Shown: piece after piece, positions 17,858 through 24,853 of the stretch
Layout of the letters: each line of letters begins with the position of its first letter
Numbering within the stretch: the stretch's first letter is position 1
Assembly (NCBI GenBank): GCA_945870575.1
Contig: CAMBSK010000003.1
Location: 62,001 to 126,000 of the forward strand
Reading direction: 5' to 3'
DNA: 64,000 bases
DNA from: Bordetella parapertussis
Lineage (GTDB): Bacteria; Pseudomonadota; Gammaproteobacteria; Burkholderiales; Burkholderiaceae_C
Position numbers and translations under genes: made by a program
Notes under the pieces: model-generated
Told to the model about the DNA's origin: nothing
Databases searched by the model: none
What the model saw: the letters and a program-made list of their open reading frames with translations, nothing else

Positions 17858-18829
17858 TCACTGAATCTGTTTGGCGTCAATTCGCTTGTCCTTGAGCAAT
17901 TGGCAAAAGCTTTCAAACGTCGCTTGAATACCTGCTTGCAAAGGAATCTGACCGTAGTCGCCGATATAGGCTTTCAGGGGTTCGTCAGAGTGGCCCATGG
18001 GAAAAGCCAGCGGTTTTCCGCTGATCGATATATGCGCATCAGGTGCCAGCGCTTTGAGCATCTTCATGCCCTCTTCCACGGTGGCGAGCTTGCCGTTAAG
18101 GTCAAACACCGGTGCGCCGGTGCGCACCTTGGCGACACTGCGGATGAAGGCACTGGCCACTTCACCAGCAAACAACCAGGACACATCGCCGCTGAATGGA
18201 ATGGTGTACGGCTGACCGGCAGCGGCGGCCAAAATAGCCACCGTGGTTTTGGAGGTCATGCCCTGGTCGCGCGCCACACCGTAGACCACGCCGGGGCGTA
18301 TGCCGACGCTGTGCAAGCCGTCCTCCTCGGAGTACACCTTGGCGGTTTGTTCGTTGCAGTATTTGTAAGCACCATAAAGCGTGGACATGGCTCCGCCGTT
18401 GTCGAGCGCACCATAAGCGGCCACCGAGCTGGCGTATGTGATTCTTTCGACCTTGCAGGCTTTGGCGGCTTCAAACACATTGACAGTACCGACCACATTG
18501 ACCAGCGCGCCGGCAACAGGATCGGCCCGACAAAACGGCACTTGCAAAGCCGCCAGGTGAATGATGGCGCGCGCGCCGGTTTTGACCACCACGTCTTTGA
18601 CCGCTTTTGTATCTGCGATGTCTCCGGCGTGCCAGGTGATGCGCTTGAGCGCGGCTTCATTCATCAGCAGCGATGGGCGACGCTGATCGATGTGCAAATC
18701 AAACGCGTGAACGGTGACACCGGCCCGCTCAAGAAAGGCCAGCGTCCAACTGCCTATGCAGCCACCGGCGCCGGTGACCAGCACAGGTCCGTCAAATTCA
18801 TTGGCAGACACAGGGAAAAATTCAAACAT
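17858..18829 (-). CDS. NAD-dependent epimerase/dehydratase (extended SDR)
   Basis: A 323-residue extended short-chain dehydrogenase. Seen: VLVTGAGGCIGSWTLAFLE (TGxxGxxG) near the N-terminus, HLAALQVPF, the catalytic YGAYKYCNE (YxxxK) and GIRPGVVYG. Members act on nucleotide sugars, sugar acids or other hydroxy compounds; none can be singled out. The ATG at 18829 has GGAG seven bases upstream; an ATG four codons earlier is possible but overlaps that site. The upstream region is short and separates it from a divergent small membrane protein gene. Confidence 0.85.
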   Translation of the reverse strand: MFEFFPVSANEFDGPVLVTGAGGCIGSWTLAFLERAGVTVHAFDLHIDQRRPSLLMNEAALKRITWHAGDIADTKAVKDVVVKTGARAIIHLAALQVPFCRADPVAGALVNVVGTVNVFEAAKACKVERITYASSVAAYGALDNGGAMSTLYGAYKYCNEQTAKVYSEEDGLHSVGIRPGVVYGVARDQGMTSKTTVAILAAAAGQPYTIPFSGDVSWLFAGEVASAFIRSVAKVRTGAPVFDLNGKLATVEEGMKMLKALAPDAHISISGKPLAFPMGHSDEPLKAYIGDYGQIPLQAGIQATFESFCQLLKDKRIDAKQIQ

Positions 18830-18936
18830 GTTGGGCTCCAAAGGTAGAGGTCGGTTGGTCAGGTTTGATCAACAAAAACTCAAATCATCATACTTTCAAT
18901 CAATTCTTACCCTGCTGTCTTATCTGACTCCCACCC

Positions 18937-19221
18937 ATGACCTATATTACGGACATGAATTGGCTGTTGCGTTTACTGTTTTTACTGCTGGCAGGCGTGG
19001 TGCTGCTGCTGTTTCTTGCCTTGGCTGCGCTTATGCTGTTGTTCTCCTGCCTGCGCTGGCTGGTGACCGGCAGAAAACCGGATTTTGTAGTGATGATCAA
19101 TGCGGTTCAGCGCTACAAGAACCTGGCAAAGCGGCCCGGGCAACAGAGCTATGATGGGGGTGAGGTGATAGATGCGGAAGTTCGCGAGGTGACCGGTAAA
19201 AAAAACCGGCTGCCCGAATGA
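18937..19221 (+). CDS. Small membrane protein
   Basis: A 94-residue protein with a long hydrophobic stretch (about residues 8-40, enough for one or two membrane passes), followed by a basic, then acidic cytoplasmic-looking tail with EVIDAEVREV. A second in-frame ATG at 18955 would start directly at the hydrophobic segment. No family recognised and no clear ribosome binding site; composition and length suggest a real gene. Confidence 0.55.
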   Translation: MTYITDMNWLLRLLFLLLAGVVLLLFLALAALMLLFSCLRWLVTGRKPDFVVMINAVQRYKNLAKRPGQQSYDGGEVIDAEVREVTGKKNRLPE

Positions 19222-19255
19222 TTCATAACAAGTTGTCAACCCGGAGATCAATGCC

Positions 19256-19399
19256 ATGAGAGTAAACGGATCCAGTCCCAGAGAAACCGCCCCGCCGCCC
19301 AAACCTAAGGCCAGGCCTGAACAGGTTGCCGAGCCCCAACAGCGAAAAGCAGAACCCGTCAAAGCGCCCGCCCCTCAACGGGTCGACTTCAAGGCTTAA
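19256..19399 (+). CDS. Small Pro/Lys-rich protein
   Basis: A 47-residue ORF beginning MRVNGSSPRETAPPPKPKA and ending QRVDFKA. It is rich in Pro, Lys, Arg and Gln and is probably disordered. GGAG lies upstream at a usable distance and the frame lies between the small membrane protein gene and a convergent SDR, which it nearly touches. Function unknown. Confidence 0.5.
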   Translation: MRVNGSSPRETAPPPKPKARPEQVAEPQQRKAEPVKAPAPQRVDFKA

Positions 19400-19410
19400 G
19401 CTCTGCCTGC

Positions 19411-20205
19411 TTATTGGTCTTGTATGCGGGCCATCATGGGCAACTTGCCCAGTACAAAACCACCGTCAACCACAATATGTTGACCGGTCATCACTGAATC
19501 GGGCTTGAGCAGCCAGACGACCGCGTCTGCAATATGTTCAGGCTGTGTGACTTTGCCCAGCGCCGATTTGTCTGAATACTGTTGCTTGACGCGGTCGTAG
19601 GCCTCGTCGCCTAAACCCTCGCGCATCCAGCGCCCTTCAATAAAACCCGGTAAGACCGCGTTCACACGTATGCGCGGAGCCAACACGCGCGCCATGGTGA
19701 CGGTCAGCATATTCAATGCCGATTTAGACATCACATAAGGAATGGAGCTGCCGCTGCCGATCTGCCCAGCAATGGACGAAACATTGACGATAGCGCTGCC
19801 CTCGGGCATGTGTTTTTCACAGGCACGCATCATTTGAAAAGGGCCGACGGCATTGACGTTATATATACGCAAAAAATCCTCGGCCTTGAGGTCGTCCAAT
19901 CGGTTGAGCGGGACAAACTGGGTGATAGCGGCTGAATTTACCAGCCCGTCGATATGGCCGAAGCGCTCGACGGTTTTGTCGACCAGCCGCACACAATCAG
20001 CTTCCAGCGCCATGTCTGCTTGCACCAGCAGGGTTTGGGCGCCGAATTTTTCGCAGTCCTCAATGACCTGGCGGGCCAAGGCTTCGCTCTTGTTGTAATT
20101 GATAACCAGGCTGTGGCCAGCGGCTGCCAGTTGCAAGGCACAGGCCGCACCTACGCCGCTGCTGCCGCCGGTGATGATGAAAACCCGCTTCTGTTCTGTG
20201 CTCAT
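19411..20205 (-). CDS. Short-chain dehydrogenase/reductase
   Basis: A 264-residue classical SDR. Seen: IITGGSSGVGAACALQLA (TGxxxGxG), VNSAAITQF in the NNAG position, IVNVSSIAG and the catalytic YVMSKSALN (YxxxK), then RVNAVLPGFIEG. Typical of 3-oxoacyl-ACP reductase-like or sugar dehydrogenases with broad substrates. The ATG at 20205 starts at MSTEQKRVFIITGG; an in-frame start 11 codons upstream lacks support. Confidence 0.9.
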   Translation of the reverse strand: MSTEQKRVFIITGGSSGVGAACALQLAAAGHSLVINYNKSEALARQVIEDCEKFGAQTLLVQADMALEADCVRLVDKTVERFGHIDGLVNSAAITQFVPLNRLDDLKAEDFLRIYNVNAVGPFQMMRACEKHMPEGSAIVNVSSIAGQIGSGSSIPYVMSKSALNMLTVTMARVLAPRIRVNAVLPGFIEGRWMREGLGDEAYDRVKQQYSDKSALGKVTQPEHIADAVVWLLKPDSVMTGQHIVVDGGFVLGKLPMMARIQDQ

Positions 20206-20351
20206 GGTGCCTAGTCCTATGTCTGCCTCAACAGCCACAGATTGTCAGGCATGATGGCAGCCATTGAATCTGTTTCCGCCAAGCATCGTAAGTTTGCCCA
20301 TCTTGCTACGTCAAAATAGAACAACTGCCTCAGCCGCCGGACTCCCGCTTC

Positions 20352-20576
20352 ATGGCTAATATGTCGGTAGAAGAACGCATTGAAAGAGGCAAGTTCATCC
20401 GAGATGAGTTGAGCAAACTTGTTTCCACGTCTCAGCTTTTTACGCACCGGTATTCCAGCCTGTTTTTGATCATTGCGATTGCGGGCATGTTGCTGCTGAA
20501 AACGTCCATGCATGCAGAGGAGGAAGTACTGCACCATATCGACACCTTGTCACTGTCAACCCTGCTGGTGCTATAA
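20352..20576 (+). CDS. Possible small membrane protein
   Basis: A 74-residue ORF: a charged helical N-terminus (SVEERIERGKFIRDELSKL), one hydrophobic segment (SLFLIIAIAGMLLL) and a short tail. The pattern resembles a single-pass protein but there is no ribosome binding site or homology I recognise; ATGs at 20352 and 20361 are both possible. A minus-strand ORF covers the same DNA and looks less protein-like. Confidence 0.35.
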   Translation: MANMSVEERIERGKFIRDELSKLVSTSQLFTHRYSSLFLIIAIAGMLLLKTSMHAEEEVLHHIDTLSLSTLLVL

Positions 20577-20669
20577 CTTCATGCTGCTAAAAAATTAGTT
20601 AGTTATCAATTTGAGCGTGTAATTTTATCGAATGGCACGTCTTATACTGAAACAGGAGTCAAACATCTT

Positions 20670-21032
20670 ATGAATAAAAATTTATACCTCAATTTCCTGG
20701 AAACCACCCGGCAAGTCGCTGATCAATTTCCCATGAAGCACATAGACCCGGTGTGTAAGCTGATGCTGGAAGAAATAGCACTAGGTGTGGCGCGCAACCA
20801 TTTGCTCAAAGTGTCTGACGCCATTGATTTGAAAAGCATAGCCTCTAGATCCACACTGCACCGCAAACTCAGCATATTGATAGATGCCGGTCTGATTTCA
20901 TTGATTTCCTCAAGTTTGGACAAAAGAACCAAGTTGCTGACCATCACCACCACCGGTTTTGAATATTTTTCAGCATTGTCAAAGGCCATAGAGAAATTAA
21001 AGCCGCCTATTGCAGAAGCGCAAATGGCCTGA
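20670..21032 (+). CDS. Winged-helix (MarR-like) protein, copy 1
   Basis: A 120-residue protein with a predicted winged helix: LMLEEIALGVARNHLLKVSDAI, then SRSTLHRKLSILIDAGLI as recognition region and KRTKLLTIT as wing, split here for length. It is paralogous to the protein at 22180-22518: both share L-x-EIAL, a 'LKxxxSxSxLHxKL' recognition helix, a following Gly-Leu/Met-Ile turn, RTK and a C-terminal YF. AGGAG lies eleven bases upstream of the ATG. Convergent with the AerR-like gene and part of the AT-rich B12-regulator island. DNA binding is inferred. Confidence 0.7.
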   Translation: MNKNLYLNFLETTRQVADQFPMKHIDPVCKLMLEEIALGVARNHLLKVSDAIDLKSIASRSTLHRKLSILIDAGLISLISSSLDKRTKLLTITTTGFEYFSALSKAIEKLKPPIAEAQMA

Positions 21033-21085
21033 TCTGCTTGCTCAGCAGGGGTTAGGGCTTCTGTATGACTATTTGCACTCTGAAT

Positions 21086-21925
21086 TCATTGAGTCATTGT
21101 TTGTAAAAGTGATTCAGCTATGCCTACTGCGTGTTTAGCATCGACACAAATAACATCTGCACCAAAGTCATCAGCGCTTAATTCTTTGACAGCAAAAATG
21201 GGTCCGCCTAGCAAAAAACCCACTCGCGGATTAAGAGAGACTCGTTTAAGCTGAGCAATCAAATCAGCTAAGTTTGTCAGTTGTTGCTCTATGCTGATGG
21301 ACAATCCGATCACATCAAACCATTCACCACTGACAGCCTGAATAAGTTCATTGGCGGAGGACGACATTTCTTCCACAACCTGCCAGTCTTGATTGCGGAA
21401 AATTTCAGCCACGATTGCAGTGCCAAGCATATGCAAGGACCCGGGAGCAGAAGCTATCATTACTCGATTAACTTTAGCTTTGGCAAATAGACCGTCGTTG
21501 TATGCAAATCTGATTTCATTGGCAATTGCGTGGAGTCGAATCAATCCCAGATTTACTTGAGAAAAATCCATGCAGTCTTCATCCCATTGGGATCCTAAAT
21601 AACGAGCAGCAGGCGCAATAAGCTCTAAGAAAATATCTTCTTTGTTTAAGCCTGACTCTAGAAAATGATCGGCAAAGGCTTGCGAAACTTCTTGGTCTTG
21701 TGAAACACAAAGATCTGCAAATATCTCTATGTCTTTTTGGGAAGGCCAAGCGGATGGTGAAGACATCAAATTCAGATACCCTGCTGTGAACCGCTCAGCA
21801 TTCAACAAACTGGGAATGATTTGTGATTCAAGAATTGACAATATTGAGGATTGATAATTGAATTGTGAATTTTTATGCGTTATGAAAAAATCATGTTTTG
21901 AAACCAATAAATTTTTTGTAAGCAT
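21086..21925 (-). CDS. AerR/PpaA-like cobalamin-binding regulator
   Basis: A 279-residue protein without its own DNA-binding domain. Residues about 95-140 form a B12 cap-like helical domain (PAARYLGSQWDEDCMDFSQVN, split here), with Trp114. Residues about 153-270 form a Rossmann-like B12-binding domain with PGSLHMLG: His165 is the predicted lower axial ligand, while the Glu of CarH's ExHxxG is Ser163. LGSxW-x-x-D-x-x-x-F and this H-x-x-G form resemble AerR/PpaA, light-responsive B12 antirepressors of photosynthesis genes. No photosynthesis gene is in the window. Five bases downstream of a small ORF in a probable operon. Confidence 0.78.
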   Translation of the reverse strand: MLTKNLLVSKHDFFITHKNSQFNYQSSILSILESQIIPSLLNAERFTAGYLNLMSSPSAWPSQKDIEIFADLCVSQDQEVSQAFADHFLESGLNKEDIFLELIAPAARYLGSQWDEDCMDFSQVNLGLIRLHAIANEIRFAYNDGLFAKAKVNRVMIASAPGSLHMLGTAIVAEIFRNQDWQVVEEMSSSANELIQAVSGEWFDVIGLSISIEQQLTNLADLIAQLKRVSLNPRVGFLLGGPIFAVKELSADDFGADVICVDAKHAVGIAESLLQTMTQ

Positions 21926-21930
21926 GATTT

Positions 21931-22041
21931 TTAAGAACGCTTAGCTTCTTGTACGGGTAATTCAGATAAGTTTATCTGCCGATTTTTATGCGCGCCTGAT
22001 GTCCATTTTTGGAGTGTTGCGCTTCGATCGTTTAAGCTCAC
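21931..22041 (-). CDS. Small ORF A in the duplicated leader module
   Basis: A 36-codon ORF starting at GTG 22041, preceded by a strong AAAGGAGAG six bases upstream. It begins SLNDRSATLQKW and ends INLSELPVQEAKRS, five bases before the AerR-like start, so it may couple translation of that gene. It is paralogous to the 57-codon ORF at 22589-22762 (shared SL, TLxK, LSELP and strong ribosome binding site at the same relative place). It may be a leader peptide or a small functional protein; nothing like it is known to me. Confidence 0.5.
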   Translation of the reverse strand: MSLNDRSATLQKWTSGAHKNRQINLSELPVQEAKRS

Positions 22042-22190
22042 CAGTTCTCTCCTTTGATTGCGCAGTGTCAAGCCGCAAGCTCCAACTTTCACACACAGGG
22101 TTAAAGCACGAAGTATTTAACCGCGCTTTCAAGCGAAATATATTGACTTTGTCTGTGACAAGATAGCCCGGACAGATGTTTATTTAAATG
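21956..22190. repeat. Diverged direct repeat, copy A
   Basis: This stretch aligns with 22677-22910 at an offset of 720-721 bp, with small indels. The best-conserved end (22141-22190 against 22861-22910) differs at about 8 of 50 positions. It contains small ORF A, its ribosome binding site, an AT-rich leader and the TTTGTC element. The two copies organise the island as two consecutive minus-strand units. Confidence 0.75.
22148..22187. promoter_or_regulatory. TTTGTC/GACAA dyad element, copy 1
   Basis: Contains TTTGTC-TGT-GACAAG, a near-perfect inverted repeat, then a shared CGGACA and ATGTTTATTTAA. It lies about 107 bp upstream of small ORF A on the minus strand and overlaps the 3' end of winged-helix gene 2. 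Its preservation relative to the ORF body suggests an operator or promoter. Which protein binds it is not known; the CarH-like regulator is the obvious candidate. Confidence 0.5.
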
Positions 22191-22518
22191 CTTTCGCCAT
22201 GGCTTCTGATTTAATTTGAAAATAATCTTTAGCTGCTTTCGTAAGGAAGATGTATTTTGTCCTTCGGTATGTGCCAACGCTTGTAACTTCAATCATTCCT
22301 GCTTCCCGCAATTCATCCAATTTATGATGCAAATTAGATGGACTCCCTAGTGCTTTAAGGTTCATTGCTTGCATAACAGTCATGGGATTTTTTTCAAAAT
22401 CCTTCAACGCAATTTCATTCAGCAAAAATATAGCTGTATGACTTATTTCGTCTTGTTTACTCTGATGAAGTTCATCTGAAGAAACTAATTGAAGAAATCT
22501 CAAGAAAATATTATTCAT
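22180..22518 (-). CDS. Winged-helix (MarR-like) protein, copy 2
   Basis: A 112-residue paralogue of the protein at 20670-21032. Seen: FLLNEIALKDFEKNPMTV, the recognition-helix region SPSNLHHKLDELREAGMI, the wing RRTKYIFLT and a C-terminal DYFQIKSEAM. It lies 70 bp downstream of small ORF B on the same strand and its stop lies inside the leader element of the next unit. Probable DNA-binding regulator; target unknown. Confidence 0.7.
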   Translation of the reverse strand: MNNIFLRFLQLVSSDELHQSKQDEISHTAIFLLNEIALKDFEKNPMTVMQAMNLKALGSPSNLHHKLDELREAGMIEVTSVGTYRRTKYIFLTKAAKDYFQIKSEAMAKAFK

Positions 22519-22588
22519 AGTAGTAAGTTTTTCAAGAAGAATATAAATAACAATAACTTAAAAATATAATGACTAAGAATTTACTATT

Positions 22589-22762
22589 TTACTTTTCAGT
22601 CTCATTGAATTCTAGGGATGTGACGACATTAATTTTTAGCGTCTTACTTGCCAAAGATAAATTTACTTGCCGCATCGGTAATTCAGACAAAAACTCCCGC
22701 CAATACTTTTCTGCATCCAAGATTCGTTTTTCAAGTGTGTCGCCTTGATTCTCTAAGCTCAT
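22589..22762 (-). CDS. Small ORF B in the duplicated leader module
   Basis: A 57-residue ORF from ATG 22762 with AGGAAAG six bases upstream. It begins MSLENQGDTLEKRILDAEKY, continues WREFLSELPMRQVNL and ends EFNETEK: a charged, probably helical small protein. Small ORF A is its shorter paralogue. It is the first gene after the dyad element shared with the divergent CarH-like gene and is followed by winged-helix gene 2. Function unknown. Confidence 0.55.
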   Translation of the reverse strand: MSLENQGDTLEKRILDAEKYWREFLSELPMRQVNLSLASKTLKINVVTSLEFNETEK

Positions 22763-22910
22763 TAGTTCTTTCCTGTTAATCCACTGGTCAAGCTGCTTGA
22801 CTTAAATTTCAATGAAAAAGTTAAAGCTCAAGTTGCTCTATCGTGCTTACAGAACTAATATAGTGGCTTTGTCCGTGACAAAATAGATCGGACAAATGTT
22901 TATTTAACTG
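22677..22910. repeat. Diverged direct repeat, copy B
   Basis: Partner of 21956-22190. It includes most of small ORF B, its ribosome binding site and the dyad element, and ends 15 bp before the CarH-like start. Because the copy serves two divergent genes here but only one in copy A, copy B may be the parent. Confidence 0.75.
22868..22907. promoter_or_regulatory. TTTGTC-CGT-GACAAA perfect dyad element, copy 2
   Basis: A perfect six-base inverted repeat with a three-base centre (22868-22882), followed by CGGACA and ATGTTTATTTAA. It sits in the divergent intergenic region between small ORF B (minus) and the CarH-like gene (plus, start 22926). CarH-type repressors bind dyads over their own promoters, so autoregulation is a reasonable inference. 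Confidence 0.55.
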
Positions 22911-22925
22911 TTACCGTGAATAATC

Positions 22926-23825
22926 ATGCGTAACAGCTCATTTTATTTGCCATCTGAAATTGAACGTGAAACCGGGTTCAGTAATGAACAGTTACGGAAA
23001 TGGCGTCAGCGATTTGATTTCCCTCCAAAGGAATCAAACCTTGATGGCAAGACGGGCTTCTCACTCAAAACTGTCGAGCAGCTTCTATTGATCAAACGCT
23101 TGCTAGAAGCCGGCTTTCGGCCTGCACAAGTTGTAGGCAAGACAGTAGTGGAACTTGAAAAGCTCAAATTTGAGCTGGGCTTGAATATTCAGATTACCAT
23201 CCCTGATGAATCTACTCATCAATTCATTGAGTACATCAAGTTGGCTAACTTGAAAGAATTTATAGCTCTTTTAAAAAAGAAACGACGCTCGCAAACAATG
23301 CTAGAGTTTGTTCAAAATACAGTTGCTCCACTTATGATCAGTATTGGGGACGCTTGGACTCGAGATGAAATTGATATTCACCATGAACACCTTTGTACCG
23401 CTTACATCGAACGCTATTTACAGGCTGAAATCATCAATTTCCAACCCAAAAAAGGTTTACCGGTTATTTTGTTCGCTCTTCCACCTGGAGAGCATCATTT
23501 GCTTGGCCTGTTAATGGCAGAGGCTGTGCTGGCTGAGAGCGGCGCCGTCACTATCAATATTGGAAATAATATACCGCTAAATAATCTAAAACTAGCCGCT
23601 ATTTCATGCAAGGTTGATGTGGTTGCACTCTCTTTTAGTTTTGCGTACCCGGCGCGCGATGTGCTGCCGACACTATTGCATTTCAGGCGCTTGCTTCCGC
23701 CGCAGATTCAAATATGGGCAGGCGGCGCGGGTATTTCTGTCCTCAGAAGAAAGCCTAAAGGCGTAAAAATGAATTACGATTTCAATGCGGCAGTTGTCGC
23801 AATGAGTGACATTTCATATGAGTAG
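22926..23825 (+). CDS. CarH/LitR-like MerR-family B12 photoreceptor regulator
   Basis: A 299-residue regulator in the CarH domain order: MerR-type HTH (about 5-70, with TGFSNEQLRKWRQRF), helical cap (about 95-170) and B12-binding Rossmann domain (about 178-295). Key residues are present: the cap signature W-x9-EH (Trp144, Glu154, His155) and the E-x-H-x-x-G motif (Glu189, His191, Gly194). In CarH, adenosylcobalamin in the dark promotes tetramer binding to DNA and light releases it; this protein has what that needs. It diverges from small ORF B across the dyad element. No carotenoid genes are nearby. Confidence 0.88.
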   Translation: MRNSSFYLPSEIERETGFSNEQLRKWRQRFDFPPKESNLDGKTGFSLKTVEQLLLIKRLLEAGFRPAQVVGKTVVELEKLKFELGLNIQITIPDESTHQFIEYIKLANLKEFIALLKKKRRSQTMLEFVQNTVAPLMISIGDAWTRDEIDIHHEHLCTAYIERYLQAEIINFQPKKGLPVILFALPPGEHHLLGLLMAEAVLAESGAVTINIGNNIPLNNLKLAAISCKVDVVALSFSFAYPARDVLPTLLHFRRLLPPQIQIWAGGAGISVLRRKPKGVKMNYDFNAAVVAMSDISYE

Positions 23826-23915
23826 GTATTTTCCCATGGCTGTCACTGAGCATTGACGGGTGCCTAAGGCCCGCAGCAATCTGTTGAGTGAATAGTGGCA
23901 AACCAGGCCATGAGG

Positions 23916-23944
23916 CTGCAATTGATGCTTGCAGTTGCTTTTTT
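23916..23944 (+). terminator. Rho-independent terminator after the CarH-like gene
   Basis: CTGCAA and TTGCAG form a six-pair stem with a seven-base loop, followed by TTGC and a run of six T. It lies about 90 bp after the CarH-like stop and just before a convergent SDR gene. Confidence 0.6.
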
Positions 23945-23971
23945 CCTACTCCATACAAGAACGGCTATGGA

Positions 23972-24817
23972 TCACAAATAATCTTTTACCCATTGCATGG
24001 AACTGTCCCAGAGTCTGCGTGCGGCCTCATCGTTGGATGCAGCGGCAGAAGTTGAAACCGGGCGGCATTTGTCGTAGTACAAACCGCTTTCAGATGAAGG
24101 AGCCGTCAGGCAACAGTGCACGCTGGTTTGCGCTCCTTGCTCAGGCGTCAACATTCCGCGCCATCTTAAGAGCGGACGCAAAAAGCGCGGCAACTCGCGC
24201 CACACCTCAGTAGCAACCACGCCGGGGTGCAAGGCATAACAAGACACACCGGAAGCGGACAAGACACCGGCCAGTTGCCGGCTGAAAAGAATGTTGGCGA
24301 GTTTTGAGACCGCGTATTCCGGCACACCGCTGAGGCTGCGGCTGCTTTGCTGCAATTTGTCCCAAGGCATGCCCTTGAATGCCATGCGGTGGGCGCGGCT
24401 TGCCACCGTGACTATGCGCGCCGGTGCACTGCTTTTGAGTTTCTCCAGCAACAACAGAGTCAACAGAAAATGTCCAAGATGATTCGCCCCGAAAGCCAGT
24501 TCAAAGCCTTGTTGCGTTCTGCCGCGTTTGCCTGCCAGACCGGCGTTGTTGACCAGCAAGTGCAAGTCGAGTCCGGTTTCTAGAAACTGCTGCGCACAGG
24601 CTTTGACCGAAGCTAAATCATCGAGTTGCAAGGGCAGGAAATGCACCGCGTCTTGACGGCCGGTGATGGCGCGAATCTCTTCCATCACGGCTTGTGTGCG
24701 TTGCAATGAGCGGCCGGCCAGAAACAAGCGGTAGCCCTGCTTGGACAGTTCGATGGCAGTGACCCGGCCTATGCCGGTGTTAGCGCCTGTGATGAGTGCG
24801 TTGCGTGTGAGTTCCAT
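23972..24817 (-). CDS. Short-chain dehydrogenase (retinol dehydrogenase-like)
   Basis: A 281-residue SDR of the RDH/WWOX-like group. Seen: ALITGANTGIGRVTAIEL, LLVNNAGLAGKRG, ANHLGHFLLT, IVTVASRAHR, the catalytic YAVSKLANILFS and ALHPGVVATEVWRE. The group reduces lipophilic aldehydes and ketones or acts as protochlorophyllide-reductase-like proteins; the substrate is unknown. It lies beside the B12-regulator island, convergent with the CarH-like gene. Confidence 0.88.
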   Translation of the reverse strand: MELTRNALITGANTGIGRVTAIELSKQGYRLFLAGRSLQRTQAVMEEIRAITGRQDAVHFLPLQLDDLASVKACAQQFLETGLDLHLLVNNAGLAGKRGRTQQGFELAFGANHLGHFLLTLLLLEKLKSSAPARIVTVASRAHRMAFKGMPWDKLQQSSRSLSGVPEYAVSKLANILFSRQLAGVLSASGVSCYALHPGVVATEVWRELPRFLRPLLRWRGMLTPEQGAQTSVHCCLTAPSSESGLYYDKCRPVSTSAAASNDEAARRLWDSSMQWVKDYL

Positions 24818-24853
24818 GGTGAAGTCCGGTTGCTTGAATCAAAAACGGGTGGC

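Noticed and set aside
17900..18847. 315-codon plus-strand ORF opposite the epimerase-like gene
   Set aside because: Antisense to a good SDR with catalytic YxxxK; translation has no domain features.
22139..22175. PpsR/CrtJ-type TGT-N12-ACA site in the dyad element
   Set aside because: TGTC and GACA words are present but the spacings found (3 and about 17 bases) do not fit the PpsR site.
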